Made by a program: the position numbers and the translations under genes
Part shown: in pieces, positions 26,921 to 35,306 of the stretch
Position numbering within the stretch: the first letter of the stretch is position 1
Layout: each line of letters opens with the position of its first letter
Assembly: GCA_023231425.1 (NCBI GenBank)
Contig: JALNVI010000001.1
Span: forward strand, 25,214 to 89,213
Direction of reading: 5' to 3'
Length of the DNA stretch: 64,000 bases
Source: Desulforhopalus sp.
GTDB taxonomy: Bacteria > Desulfobacterota > Desulfobulbia > Desulfobulbales > Desulfocapsaceae
Notes under the pieces: model-generated
The model's database searches: none
Told to the model about the DNA's origin: nothing
Seen by the model: the letters and a program-made list of their open reading frames with translations, nothing else

Positions 26921-29416
26921 TTACTCCTGTCCGCGATTGAGATGGGCCAGCAGGCATTTCACCTCACCGTAACTCACCTCACTTCCCAGAGTCCTGGTCA
27001 GGCTCTGTTTGATCTCCGCCCAGGGGTGATCCTTCAGCGGTTCAAGAGCTTCCAGCATGGGGGCAATGTCGGGCTCCGGCAAAACCTCGTCCAGGTTGAT
27101 TTCACCCAGCCTGATGAGTTCGGCAAGGTGACTCTCGATAGTACTCTGCTTCAGTCCCCGGGTGGCAGCAATAGCCTCGGCGTCTTCCCCCCTGCGGAAA
27201 TATCCAAGGGTAATCTCGCGGGTCGGGCGACCATCTTTTTCCTCCGCCGGTTTCTTCTCCTGCCGTTCCCCCCGCTCGGCAATCTGCTCCGGACTGAGTT
27301 CAGGCAGGGCAATCTCAGTTATGCCCTCGGCGAGACGATACTCTTTTATCATCTGCAGCAGCTCTTCACCATACCGCTCCGCCAGTTTCGGCCCAATGCC
27401 GTGAATTTTCAACAACCCCTTATTGCTCACCGGCAGATGAACTGCAAGCTGTACCAGTGGTTTCTGTGCCAGCACACGATAGGCGGGGACATTCTCCTCC
27501 GCCGCCTTCTCTGTCCGCCACTGCCGCAGCCGTTCAAAAAACTCCGGGTTGGCAATATCCTCCTCACGGTAAAGCGGCACCTCACTGCCAGACTTGCCAC
27601 TGCCCTTCGGTGCGTTCAGCTCCTCGATGGTGGCAGCACCAATGGCACGCAGATACGTGCCGACGCTGAACTCCTCCGCACAGCAGGAGACCGCCGCCTG
27701 TTTCACCGCGGCCTCCCCTGCCAGCTCCTTATAAAGCCTGCGAAGTCGGGTACTAATCTGTTTGTTGTCGGTTTCAAATATAATATGAGCAAGCATGGGC
27801 TGGATCAGCTCCGTCATCTGCTTCTGGAACCACGCCGACGCCCTGGTGAACCGCTCAATCACCGCCGGATCCTCCACCGGAGCAATCTGCGGATTAAACT
27901 TTTTGCGAAGCTGATTCTGAAAATTCTCCGCAACGGCAAAGATCTTATCCTGCGCCTGCCGCTGCAGCTCCTCAAGATCACCTGCGCCACCGACCTGCAC
28001 CACCGAGGCGTTGCCCCGCAGGGTGCCGAGAAAACGGCCGAAGCAGTGACCCAGCCGGGTAAAATTGAAACACTGCAGCAGAAGTTTCTGCTGATAGGCG
28101 AGACGGGCCGTAACCAGTTGCTCTTCTCCCGGGGGATTCCTGCGTGCCATCTCACTGAAGAGAGCCACCTGCTGATCGGTCTGAATGGCACGTCCGCCGA
28201 TACGACTCCTCAGGGTTAGCCCCTCGAAACTGCGGCAGCGGCTCAACGCCACATAAGTCTGTCCGTGGGCAAAGGCCGCCTCAGCATCGACAATCAGCCG
28301 ATCAAAGGTTAACCCCTGGCTCTTGTGGATAGTGATTGCCCACGCCTGCTTCAGGGGAATCTGGGTGAAGGAGCCAATCTTCTCCTGCTCCAGCTCCATT
28401 TCCTCATTGAGGCTGTACTCCATATTCTCCCAGCTGATTGCCTCCACCTCAATCGCCTCCTCATCGCCCTCACAGAGAACGGAAACGGAATCCTCCTCCA
28501 GGCGAATGACCGTACCGATGCGGCCGTTGTAGAAGCGCTTGTCGGGCCCCGGATCGTTGTGGACAAACATAACCTGAGCACCCACCTTCAGTGAGAGCCG
28601 CTCCATGGTCGGCCAGGTAGACTCGGGGAAGTCTCCATCCACACTGGCGCTGAAACTGCGAGCCCGTCCGGGAAGCTCCTCCAGCCGCTGGCGATTGATG
28701 ACATCCGCCTGGTTGTTGTGGGTGCAGAGGGTAATAGTTCCTTCCCTTTCAACCTCACTGGTATCTTCCACGTAGCGACTGTTGAGATGTTCAAGAACCG
28801 CAGGCCCAACGCGGTTATCACGTATCTGGTTGAGCAGATCGACAAAAGTGCTGTCACTCTGCCGATAGACCTTCGTCAACTCCACCGTCACCAGAGGCCC
28901 GCGCTGCAGCGCCTGTGAGGAAAAGAACCACGGCGTTGCATAGTGCTGACCGAGCAGCGTCCAGTCGTTCTCCTTAACCACCGGCGGCAGCTGATAGAGG
29001 TCGCCAATCATCAGCAGCTGCACCCCGCCGAAGGGGAGCTCGTTGTTGCGGTAGCGGCGGAGAACAAAATCGATGGAGTCGAGCAGGTCCACACGCACCA
29101 TGGAGATCTCATCAATTACCAGGAGATCAAGGTTACGCAGCATGGCTACCTTTTCTTTGCGCAGGTTATGCCGCTCCTGCGCCTGACCGGGTATCCAGGG
29201 GCCAAAGGGACGCTGAAAGAAAGAGTGCAGGGTAACACCGCCGGCATTGATTGCTGCCACTCCAGTGGGCGCAGCCACCACCATGCGCTTGGGGCAACTC
29301 CCTTTCAGAGTGTGGAGAAAGGTGGTTTTGCCCGTCCCCGCCCTGCCGGTGAGAAAGATGTTGCAGTCGGTCTCTTCGAGGAATCTCCTTGCCAGGTCAA
29401 CTTCACGGTTATCCAT
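26921..29416 (-). CDS. PIF1/RecD2-like helicase with HRDC and HTH domains
   Basis: An 831 aa superfamily 1B helicase. Walker A GRAGTGKT (residues 24-31), VVAAPTGVAAINAGGVTLHS (motif Ia), Walker B LLVIDEISMV (~97-106), MIGDLYQLPPV (motif III), and the C-terminal WAITIHKSQGLTFDRLIVDA with YVALSRCRSFEGL (motifs V-VI) are all present. After the motor, residues ~615-690 form an HRDC-type nucleic-acid-binding domain (VLAQKPLVQLAVHLPVSNKG, IHGIGPKLAERYG) and residues ~735-785 a helix-turn-helix domain (ATRGLKQSTIESHLAELIRL) of the kind found in RecQ-related proteins. It overlaps the kinase gene upstream by eight bases. Confidence 0.9.
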   Translation of the reverse strand: MDNREVDLARRFLEETDCNIFLTGRAGTGKTTFLHTLKGSCPKRMVVAAPTGVAAINAGGVTLHSFFQRPFGPWIPGQAQERHNLRKEKVAMLRNLDLLVIDEISMVRVDLLDSIDFVLRRYRNNELPFGGVQLLMIGDLYQLPPVVKENDWTLLGQHYATPWFFSSQALQRGPLVTVELTKVYRQSDSTFVDLLNQIRDNRVGPAVLEHLNSRYVEDTSEVEREGTITLCTHNNQADVINRQRLEELPGRARSFSASVDGDFPESTWPTMERLSLKVGAQVMFVHNDPGPDKRFYNGRIGTVIRLEEDSVSVLCEGDEEAIEVEAISWENMEYSLNEEMELEQEKIGSFTQIPLKQAWAITIHKSQGLTFDRLIVDAEAAFAHGQTYVALSRCRSFEGLTLRSRIGGRAIQTDQQVALFSEMARRNPPGEEQLVTARLAYQQKLLLQCFNFTRLGHCFGRFLGTLRGNASVVQVGGAGDLEELQRQAQDKIFAVAENFQNQLRKKFNPQIAPVEDPAVIERFTRASAWFQKQMTELIQPMLAHIIFETDNKQISTRLRRLYKELAGEAAVKQAAVSCCAEEFSVGTYLRAIGAATIEELNAPKGSGKSGSEVPLYREEDIANPEFFERLRQWRTEKAAEENVPAYRVLAQKPLVQLAVHLPVSNKGLLKIHGIGPKLAERYGEELLQMIKEYRLAEGITEIALPELSPEQIAERGERQEKKPAEEKDGRPTREITLGYFRRGEDAEAIAATRGLKQSTIESHLAELIRLGEINLDEVLPEPDIAPMLEALEPLKDHPWAEIKQSLTRTLGSEVSYGEVKCLLAHLNRGQE

Positions 29417-31622
29417 TCTTCAACTCTCCCTTTTTCCCCTGCAATGGCAGCTCCACCCGAAAACGTGTAGAGCGCAGCTCTTCTGAGGAGTCCACCGTAA
29501 TGGTGCCACCATAGGATTCAACAATCGTTCGTACTATATAGAGGCCCAGGCCGAGATGGGCCCCCCCTGTTTTTTTACCCCCGGGATCACGCTTGGAAAC
29601 CATGGAATTGAAAATCTGGCCCTGCATCTCCCGTGGAATTCCCGGGCCCTGATTGCCAATAATAATGATCACTGAGGAGAAGCCGCGCTGCAGTTCCAGC
29701 TCAATGGACGAATTCATGCAGTGGAAGGAGACGGCGTTCTCCACCAGCTTGTCGAGCACCTGATGGATACGCTGCGGATCACCATTGAAAGGCACCTCAC
29801 CCTCCGGTCGGTAATAGATGAAATCAACTCCGGAAAAGGCCGGTTTCCAACTGTGTTCCAGCCACATCTCAATGGCGATATCCAGCTCAAAGACCTCTCT
29901 CTGATCTCGGCTGAGCATCTCCTGAAGGCTGGTGGCATCGCGAATCTGCGCCAGTAGTGCCTCCAGTCGTTTTATATCGGTCAGCGCCATAGTTATATAA
30001 CGCGATTTTGTCTCCGGAAGAGTAGTGAGCTCTCCAGCGAGGTTCTGTAGAGAGGCGGAGATTCCCGCGAGGGGAGTACGCATCTCATGCTCAAGGTTGT
30101 CTGCCATCCGTTCGCGAAAGTTGGACTGGCTGCGCAGCTGTTCAAGCATGTCGGCAAGGGTCCTGGAAAGGTCGCCGAGCTCATCCCCGGAACGCAGGGG
30201 AACGATACTGAGGATCTGGCCACTGCTGGTGATGGCACCGGCGGCATCACGTCCCACCCGGCGAATACGCGAGGAGAGGCGGAAGGCAAAAAAGATCAGT
30301 GCCAGTCCCGCTCCGCCGAAGAGCAGCACAGCAAGGGTTATTGACTCTTCAATAACCTTGTTCTGCAGGGCGAGAATTGAGTTGGTAGTCTGTTCCACCA
30401 CCACTGCTCCAACGGTGGTATCACCATTATTCAACGGCACAATGGCAACCATCACCTCCAGCCGATTCTTCTCCCCTTCACCTGCCGGAATATAACGGGT
30501 GAGGGCTGGCTCACCGGCAAGTGCCTGTCGAACTCCGTCAAGATCAAGGGTGGAGAGTGCGGCCGGTCCTTCAGGATTGGCATTGGAGAAAGAGGTGGTG
30601 AAAAGTTTGTAGATCGGCGCCAGCAGCTGCCGGCGGAGTGACGGTGCCTCCGGCGACGGTGTACTCACCAGTTCACCGTAGGTGGCGCGCACCCGCTGGT
30701 TGGCATCAACGATGGAAACGCGGGAGTTGGGACGATCAAGGGTCTTAAGAATTGATTCGATGGTTTCAGACGGACTGATGATCCAGCTGATTTCAGCATC
30801 TGCCCTTTTTACCTTTTTGACATTATTAATATTTTTATCTTTATTACTTTTATGCTGTCTATTTGTACCAAGGACATATTTTACCGTTCTTTTCTTCTCA
30901 TCGTCCACATCTCCGACGGCGAAGGCAAGCTTGTTTCCCACCATCTCCCGAGGCAGTCGCAGCTCAACCACATAACCACCCTCGCGCAGTTCCCATACCG
31001 CCTGCAGACGCGGTTCACGAATCGCCCGGCTGCTGCGTCCGCGTGGAATAAGATAACCGTTCACCCACCCGGGATGACTGGGGCTGATGCGGTAGAGACG
31101 CTGGCTGCCCTCCTTGTCTTCAATGCGCAGTTCAACATGGTCGGAGCGATCCAGCCGGTTGTCACCATCGCGACGGTAGACAACCTTGTCGTCATCAACA
31201 ATAAAAGCGGCATAGATATAATCTCCCCGTACACCGGTCATATGGCGCAGGCTGAAGGATTTCGGATCCCAGGCCTCTGAGGAAAAGAGGATATGACCCT
31301 TTCCCATAGAGGGAGATGCATCATCATCCACATCCGGCCAGTCGTCGAGCTGCCCGTTGAGATACATGGAAGATGTCAACGGTGGCAGATAGAGCACCTC
31401 GCTGCTGTCCTCCGGCGGGTGAAACCGCTCCTTGATGAAGAGTTTTGGCTGCGACGCGAGTACTGTAGCCACAGCGCGAGCGGAGAAGAGGAGTGTCTCC
31501 TCCTGAGAACGAAGTAAATCTCGCTTGATCTGTTCACTAATCTGTACACCTATGATCGGTATAAAGAGCAACAGGAGGGTGACCAGCGCCAGTTTCAGGC
31601 GAAGGGTAACACGCAGACGCAT
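29409..31622 (-). CDS. Sensor histidine kinase, dedicated-sortase (PdsS) type
   Basis: A 737 aa inner-membrane kinase: one N-terminal membrane helix (LKLALVTLLLLFIPIIGVQI), a long periplasmic part with a CBM9/DOMON-like beta domain (residues ~85-250; LNGQLDDWPDVDDD, IYAAFIVDDDKVVYRR, VVELRLPREMVG), a second membrane helix near residue 420-440, HAMP, HisKA with His512 (LEHEMRTPLAGI) and an ATPase domain (GNQGPGIP, HLGLGLYIVRTIV). This layout matches the family annotated as 'proteobacterial dedicated sortase system histidine kinase'. Its response regulator is encoded just upstream. No sortase or LPXTG-type target gene is in the window. Confidence 0.85.
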   Translation of the reverse strand: MRLRVTLRLKLALVTLLLLFIPIIGVQISEQIKRDLLRSQEETLLFSARAVATVLASQPKLFIKERFHPPEDSSEVLYLPPLTSSMYLNGQLDDWPDVDDDASPSMGKGHILFSSEAWDPKSFSLRHMTGVRGDYIYAAFIVDDDKVVYRRDGDNRLDRSDHVELRIEDKEGSQRLYRISPSHPGWVNGYLIPRGRSSRAIREPRLQAVWELREGGYVVELRLPREMVGNKLAFAVGDVDDEKKRTVKYVLGTNRQHKSNKDKNINNVKKVKRADAEISWIISPSETIESILKTLDRPNSRVSIVDANQRVRATYGELVSTPSPEAPSLRRQLLAPIYKLFTTSFSNANPEGPAALSTLDLDGVRQALAGEPALTRYIPAGEGEKNRLEVMVAIVPLNNGDTTVGAVVVEQTTNSILALQNKVIEESITLAVLLFGGAGLALIFFAFRLSSRIRRVGRDAAGAITSSGQILSIVPLRSGDELGDLSRTLADMLEQLRSQSNFRERMADNLEHEMRTPLAGISASLQNLAGELTTLPETKSRYITMALTDIKRLEALLAQIRDATSLQEMLSRDQREVFELDIAIEMWLEHSWKPAFSGVDFIYYRPEGEVPFNGDPQRIHQVLDKLVENAVSFHCMNSSIELELQRGFSSVIIIIGNQGPGIPREMQGQIFNSMVSKRDPGGKKTGGAHLGLGLYIVRTIVESYGGTITVDSSEELRSTRFRVELPLQGKKGELKNG

Positions 31623-31633
31623 GGGAAGAGACC

Positions 31634-32338
31634 TCAGTTGGTGCGCCAGCGGTAACCCAGACCGTATTCGGTACGTATGGCATTGAAATTCTGGTCTATT
31701 TCACAGAACTTGTCACGGATACGGCGAATGTGTGCGGTGATGGCGTTACTGGTAACCACCAGCTGGGCGGCAGCCATCAGCTCGTCATGGGATTTGACAT
31801 GACCGGGATGTTCAACGAGGGCGTACACCAGCCAAAACTCGGTGAGGGTAAGGTCGATCAGCGTTTCCTGCCAGAAGACCCTCTTCTGTTCGTGGTAGAA
31901 GGTAAGTTCCCCCACCGTGAAGACTTCTTCCTCCGCTGGCTGTACGTTGGCTGCCAGCGACTCGACGATCTTGAACAGAGCTGAGATACGCACCGGCAGA
32001 AAGTCGAGTGTTGTGGTATTTTTCGACAGGTAATCCCAGGCACCGAGGCGCAGTCCACTGACTCGGTCAAGGTCTGAATCTCGAGCAGTAAGAAAGATAA
32101 TGGGGATGGTCGGTGAGAGCTGGCGGAGCTGCGAACAGAGGGTAAAACCGCCCTCCATCTCATCTTCCAGCATCACATCGAGCACGGCAAGGTCGGGCAG
32201 ATCCTTCTGGAAGGCTGCCGTTGCCTCGGGACGGGAGCCATAGCTGTGTACTTCATATCCCTCACGCTGGAGGGCATGAGTGTAGTTGTCACGAAGAAGA
32301 TCGTCATCTTCAACAAGGGCAATGATATAACAAGCCAT
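31634..32338 (-). CDS. Response regulator, dedicated-sortase (PdsR) type
   Basis: A 234 aa OmpR-type regulator: receiver domain with acidic pocket EDDD (10-13), phosphoacceptor Asp54 (LAVLDVMLEDEMEGG), Thr in FLTARDS and the conserved Lys in LSKN; then a winged-helix DNA-binding domain (DLTLTEFWLVYALVEHPG, IRTEYGLGYRW). The words LEDEMEGGFTLC and LSPTIPIIFLTARDSDLDRV agree with the 'dedicated sortase system response regulator' family. It is first in the operon RR-kinase-helicase; GAGGAGG lies 11 bases before the ATG. The pair should control envelope-related genes, which cannot be named from here. Confidence 0.87.
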   Translation of the reverse strand: MACYIIALVEDDDLLRDNYTHALQREGYEVHSYGSRPEATAAFQKDLPDLAVLDVMLEDEMEGGFTLCSQLRQLSPTIPIIFLTARDSDLDRVSGLRLGAWDYLSKNTTTLDFLPVRISALFKIVESLAANVQPAEEEVFTVGELTFYHEQKRVFWQETLIDLTLTEFWLVYALVEHPGHVKSHDELMAAAQLVVTSNAITAHIRRIRDKFCEIDQNFNAIRTEYGLGYRWRTN

Positions 32339-32529
32339 GGCAGCAGTTGCCTCCTCAGGAATTCAAGTATTTTCAGATTTACGACGTACGGAAAGTCTCT
32401 TTTTCCACAAACTCTCCTGCTTAGAGTACACTGGATCTGCGCGTTTCGCTACCGCGTCGAGTCCAATCAGGGTTGGTCACTCTTTTCTGCTCAAATGGAG
32501 ATTATTGAAAATGAATACAGGAAAATCTA

Positions 32530-32805
32530 ATGAAAAAACACTTACATCATGTTGACCCCGGCAGCGCCCTGCTGATTATCTATCTCGCGCTGATGGTTCT
32601 GCTCGTGGCAGGAAATGCCCTTATCGCCAGGACTGACAGACTCTCTGGTGAAGTTGAAAGTGCCCCGCCTTCTGCAGGTCAGGATTTTACCCCGCCCCCG
32701 TGTTCTCCTCCCATCTCCATATCACTTCCCCAACTGGAGAGAGTCATGCTCAAAAAAAGCGTAACAGAGATTCTCCGTCACGCTGCTCTTTATACATCTT
32801 CCTGA
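32530..32805 (+). CDS. Possible small membrane protein
   Basis: A 91 aa frame divergent from the response regulator gene, starting with ATG after AGGAAAATCTA. Residues ~12-32 form a hydrophobic helix (ALLIIYLALMVLLVAGNALI), followed by a Pro-rich stretch. No family is recognised. The membrane helix and the ribosome binding site speak for a real gene; the lack of any recognised relative and the ordinary codon pattern leave it doubtful. If real, its position opposite the regulator would make it a candidate target. Confidence 0.35.
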   Translation: MKKHLHHVDPGSALLIIYLALMVLLVAGNALIARTDRLSGEVESAPPSAGQDFTPPPCSPPISISLPQLERVMLKKSVTEILRHAALYTSS

Positions 32806-32936
32806 TCTGCCATTATAACAACGTCACCAGCACAACTCTCACCATTGACAGCTCTTACCAGGCTGCGTTGCTGCAATGTAATTCACCGCCTATCGTCAAA
32901 ACAACGCACAAAACTTCCTGTAGTCGCTGACTATAA

Positions 32937-32979
32937 ACAAAAAAAGGGTATCTGGTGACTTCTCACCGGATACCCTTAA
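32937..32979 (-). terminator. Terminator of tRNA unit B
   Basis: On the minus strand AAGGGTATCCGGTGA / TCACCAGATACCCTT pair around GAAG, followed by a run of seven T. It ends the Lys(CTT)-Glu unit. Confidence 0.88.
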
Positions 32980-32981
32980 TA

Positions 32982-33059
32982 TGGCGTCCCCAACCGGATT
33001 TGAACCGGTGTTGTCGGCGTGAAAGGCCGATGTCCTGGACCTGACTAGACGATAGGGAC
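32982..33059 (-). tRNA. tRNA-Glu (TTC), copy B
   Basis: Minus-strand cloverleaf with acceptor GTCCCTA, anticodon loop CTTTCAC inside CGGC/GCCG (anticodon TTC), T-arm CCGGTTCAAATCCGG and an encoded CCA. It is identical in sequence to copy A at 33310-33387. The preceding tRNA-Lys lies 14 bases upstream. Confidence 0.96.
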
Positions 33060-33073
33060 AAAAACAAAAACCC

Positions 33074-33149
33074 TGGTGGGTCGTGCGCGGCTCGAACGCG
33101 CGACGTTCTGATTAAGAGTCAGATACTCTACCAGCTGAGTTAACGACCC
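33074..33149 (-). tRNA. tRNA-Lys (CTT)
   Basis: Minus-strand cloverleaf: acceptor GGGTCGT, D-arm CTCAGCTGGTAGAG, anticodon arm CTGACTCTTAATCAG (anticodon CTT), T-arm CGCGCGTTCGAGCCGCGC, encoded CCA. It differs at only a few positions from tRNA-Lys(TTT) at 33402-33477, so the two isoacceptors look like duplicates with a changed anticodon. Confidence 0.96.
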
Positions 33150-33157
33150 GAAAGCGG

Positions 33158-33190
33158 TTTATATGCAAATTTTCTGAAGACAGATCTCAA
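33158..33190 (-). promoter_or_regulatory. Probable promoter of tRNA unit B (weak fit)
   Basis: Minus strand: TTGAGA (33190-33185) and CATATA/TATAAA near 33165-33158, with spacing of 19-21 bases. GCATATAAACCGC corresponds to GTATATAGACCGC before unit A, so the promoter was copied along with the unit. Confidence 0.4.
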
Positions 33191-33270
33191 TCGGTGCTGC
33201 ACTGCAGACACCACCTGTCACAAAACAGTGTACAGGACTTGCTCTGTGATTACTACCAAAACTAAATAAG

Positions 33271-33307
33271 AAAAGGTACTTGGCGATAAATCACCAAGTA
33301 CCTTTAA
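33271..33307 (-). terminator. Terminator of tRNA unit A
   Basis: Minus strand AAAGGTACTTGGTGA / TCGCCAAGTACCTTTT around TTTA with a short T-rich tail. It is the counterpart of the terminator at 32937-32979. Confidence 0.75.
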
Positions 33308-33309
33308 TA

Positions 33310-33387
33310 TGGCGTCCCCAACCGGATTTGAACCGGTGTTGTCGGCGTGAAAGGCCGATGTCCTGGACCTGACTAGACGATAGGGAC
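33310..33387 (-). tRNA. tRNA-Glu (TTC), copy A
   Basis: Same sequence as copy B at 32982-33059, including encoded CCA. It follows tRNA-Lys(TTT) by 14 bases. Confidence 0.96.
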
Positions 33388-33401
33388 AAAAACAAATTTC
33401 C

Positions 33402-33477
33402 TGGTGGGTCGTGCGCGATTCGAACGCGCGACTCTCTGATTAAAAGTCAGATACTCTACCAGCTGAGTTAACGACCC
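33402..33477 (-). tRNA. tRNA-Lys (TTT)
   Basis: Minus-strand cloverleaf: acceptor GGGTCGT, anticodon arm CTGACTTTTAATCAG (anticodon TTT), T-arm CGCGCGTTCGAATCGCGC, encoded CCA. First tRNA after the strong promoter at 33488-33516. Confidence 0.96.
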
Positions 33478-33487
33478 GAGAGCGGTC

Positions 33488-33516
33488 TATATACAAAGAT
33501 CCCGAAGACGAGTCAA
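33488..33516 (-). promoter_or_regulatory. Sigma-70 promoter of tRNA unit A
   Basis: Minus strand TTGACT (33516-33511), 17-base spacer, TATATA (33493-33488), a near-consensus promoter just upstream of tRNA-Lys(TTT). The GC-rich GACCGCTCTCGGG start region fits a stringently controlled stable-RNA promoter (inference). Confidence 0.75.
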
Positions 33517-33585
33517 CATCTTTTTTTATTTATTTTGCCAGACATCCAAAATATATACTCCGCTCCAAAAGACAGAAGACACAAC

Positions 33586-34053
33586 TCAGCCCGCCAGCTG
33601 CAGCATCTTTTTCGCCGCCAGCGTGCCTGCAATCTTCTCCTTCGTCTCTTCAGACGCCTGCAGCGAAGCGTTCACATCCAGGGAACCCCAGCGCAACGCT
33701 TCACACACCAGCTTCTCATACTCATCACGCAAACGACGAAAAGACTCTTCCACTTCCGGATACTCGCTGGACTCACGAAACGGCAGACGCAGGAAGCCAG
33801 AATCTACACCCACTCGAAACCACGGCACCGCCAGACGGTGAAACTCCGCCGGCTGCCAGTCTTCACTGCGCTCATCCTCCCCCGGCAAACACCAGCCACG
33901 TTCCGCATGGGGAACCACGGCAATGGTACTGGTGAGAGTCAACGGCTCCATGTCCAGTTCCATTTCATGCACCTCAAGAGTAATAGTATAGCTGAGGATC
34001 GGACGATGATTCCCCTGCTTCTTTTTAATATTCCAGATAATCTTCATCTTCAC
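33586..34053 (-). CDS. Uncharacterised protein of the MoxR-DUF2201 unit
   Basis: A 155 aa soluble protein, last of three genes on the minus strand behind a MoxR ATPase and a DUF2201/vWA-like protein. I do not recognise a family. The N-terminal part is basic (MKMKIIWNIKKKQG), the middle has strand-rich sequence with a Trp/Pro-rich patch (GWCLPGEDERSEDWQPAEF), and the C-terminal third is helical and charged (EESFRRLRDEYEKLVCEALR). No signal peptide or membrane segment is seen. Position suggests a partner or substrate of the ATPase/vWA pair. Confidence 0.7.
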   Translation of the reverse strand: MKMKIIWNIKKKQGNHRPILSYTITLEVHEMELDMEPLTLTSTIAVVPHAERGWCLPGEDERSEDWQPAEFHRLAVPWFRVGVDSGFLRLPFRESSEYPEVEESFRRLRDEYEKLVCEALRWGSLDVNASLQASEETKEKIAGTLAAKKMLQLAG

Positions 34054-34100
34054 TTCTCTCCAGAAAGAGGTCTGCCGTATCCTGCCAGCGGCGGCTCCCT

Positions 34101-35306
34101 TTATTTATATACGCCATCCCCTTCGTGCACACCACGCGCCAGCCCTGTCACCCGAAGCAGATCACCAAAAGGAGGGCTTTGGTGCTCCTCATCGCCGATC
34201 TGCGCCCACAGCACCGGGTAGTCCGGCTCCACAGCGGGAAAAAGATGACAGCGCAGATCAGTCAGATAGATAAGGCAGGCGGGCTGCAGCCCCTCCTGTT
34301 CAATCCGCCGGAACACCGGGCGGAAATCAGTGCCGCCCCCACCGACCGGCTCAAGCCGCAGCGGCAGCTCAGACCGTTCTACTTGCTCATAACGCCTCAC
34401 CTGCATATCACAGTAGAAGAGATGCAGAATCGCGGGATATTGCTCCATGATAGCGGACAACTCTGCGGCAAACTGATCCATCTCTGTCCGCGAAATAGAA
34501 CCAGAGGTATCCACTGCCACCGCTATCTGGTGCAGCTCACTGTTGATCAGAGAAGGAAAGTAGTAGCCCTGATGGATGTAGCGGCGGTTGGGCGTCATCC
34601 AGCTGTAGTCAAATCGCGCCGAGCGCTCGATAAACCGGGACAGAATCTGCCGCCAGTCGAGGCGCGGGTTGAGACGCCGGGCAACCAGTTGTTCCACACC
34701 CCGGGGAAGATGGCCAATCTCCCGCGCCGTGTTGGCAGCATTGATAAAGGTTCGCTCCCAGTCAACCCCTTCAGCCCCGAGATCTGCCCCCTGACTCTGC
34801 ATTGGTGCATCGCGCACCTCCCCCGCCGCCGGGGCGTTTTCTCCGCTCTGCCTGCCTTTACCGGGACCGTCTTCGTCTCCACCCCGCTCGCGGATGCCGT
34901 CACTGGTCTCAAAGAGGCGGCTGTAAACCGCTTCGGCGCTCATCTCCCGAAACCCCTCAATGAGAAGGAAGTCTGGCGGCAGAGTGAAACCGGCATCGAG
35001 CAGCAGCCAGTTGATGGCATAGTCACAGGCTATATTCCATAACTGTACATCCCGCCCCCCGCGGCGCCGATGATGGCCGCAGGCGGGGTGCATCACCAGA
35101 TGGGCCATGAGCCCGAGCAGTTCATCATCTTTCAGGGTGAGGATATAACCAGGGTTGTAGCCAAGAACCTCACCGTCGGTCCAGGCATCGGCACACCCCT
35201 CATCCTCCAGCAGTTTCAAGCGCAGAGCAAGGGTGGCAAAAAAGGGGTGCTGCAAGATCAGTGTAGTCCGAGCCTTCAGCAGGCGCTGATGGGCATCGCC
35301 GCTCAT
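34101..35306 (-). CDS. DUF2201 protein: metallopeptidase-like N-terminus plus vWA-like domain
   Basis: A 401 aa protein of the DUF2201 family, in which a zinc-peptidase-like N-terminal domain precedes a von Willebrand A-like domain. The usual HExxH...GHH motif is altered: the matching stretch reads GLMAHLVMHPACGHHRRRGG, so the catalytic Glu is Leu (HLVMH) and peptidase activity is doubtful. Residues ~125-175 are a low-complexity linker. The vWA-like part keeps a MIDAS: VDTSGSIS, GGGGTDFRPVF and IYLTDLR. Four bases overlap the MoxR gene, so ATPase and vWA protein are co-produced, as in RavA/ViaA-like pairs. Confidence 0.87.
   Translation of the reverse strand: MSGDAHQRLLKARTTLILQHPFFATLALRLKLLEDEGCADAWTDGEVLGYNPGYILTLKDDELLGLMAHLVMHPACGHHRRRGGRDVQLWNIACDYAINWLLLDAGFTLPPDFLLIEGFREMSAEAVYSRLFETSDGIRERGGDEDGPGKGRQSGENAPAAGEVRDAPMQSQGADLGAEGVDWERTFINAANTAREIGHLPRGVEQLVARRLNPRLDWRQILSRFIERSARFDYSWMTPNRRYIHQGYYFPSLINSELHQIAVAVDTSGSISRTEMDQFAAELSAIMEQYPAILHLFYCDMQVRRYEQVERSELPLRLEPVGGGGTDFRPVFRRIEQEGLQPACLIYLTDLRCHLFPAVEPDYPVLWAQIGDEEHQSPPFGDLLRVTGLARGVHEGDGVYK

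Noticed and set aside
26942..28219. 425-codon + frame
   Set aside because: Antisense to the helicase gene; no start signal or domain.
29409..34053. Sortase gene near the two-component pair
   Set aside because: No frame with a TLxTC-type motif, and no LPXTG-like target, was seen.
34125..35042. 305-codon + frame
   Set aside because: Antisense to the DUF2201/vWA gene.
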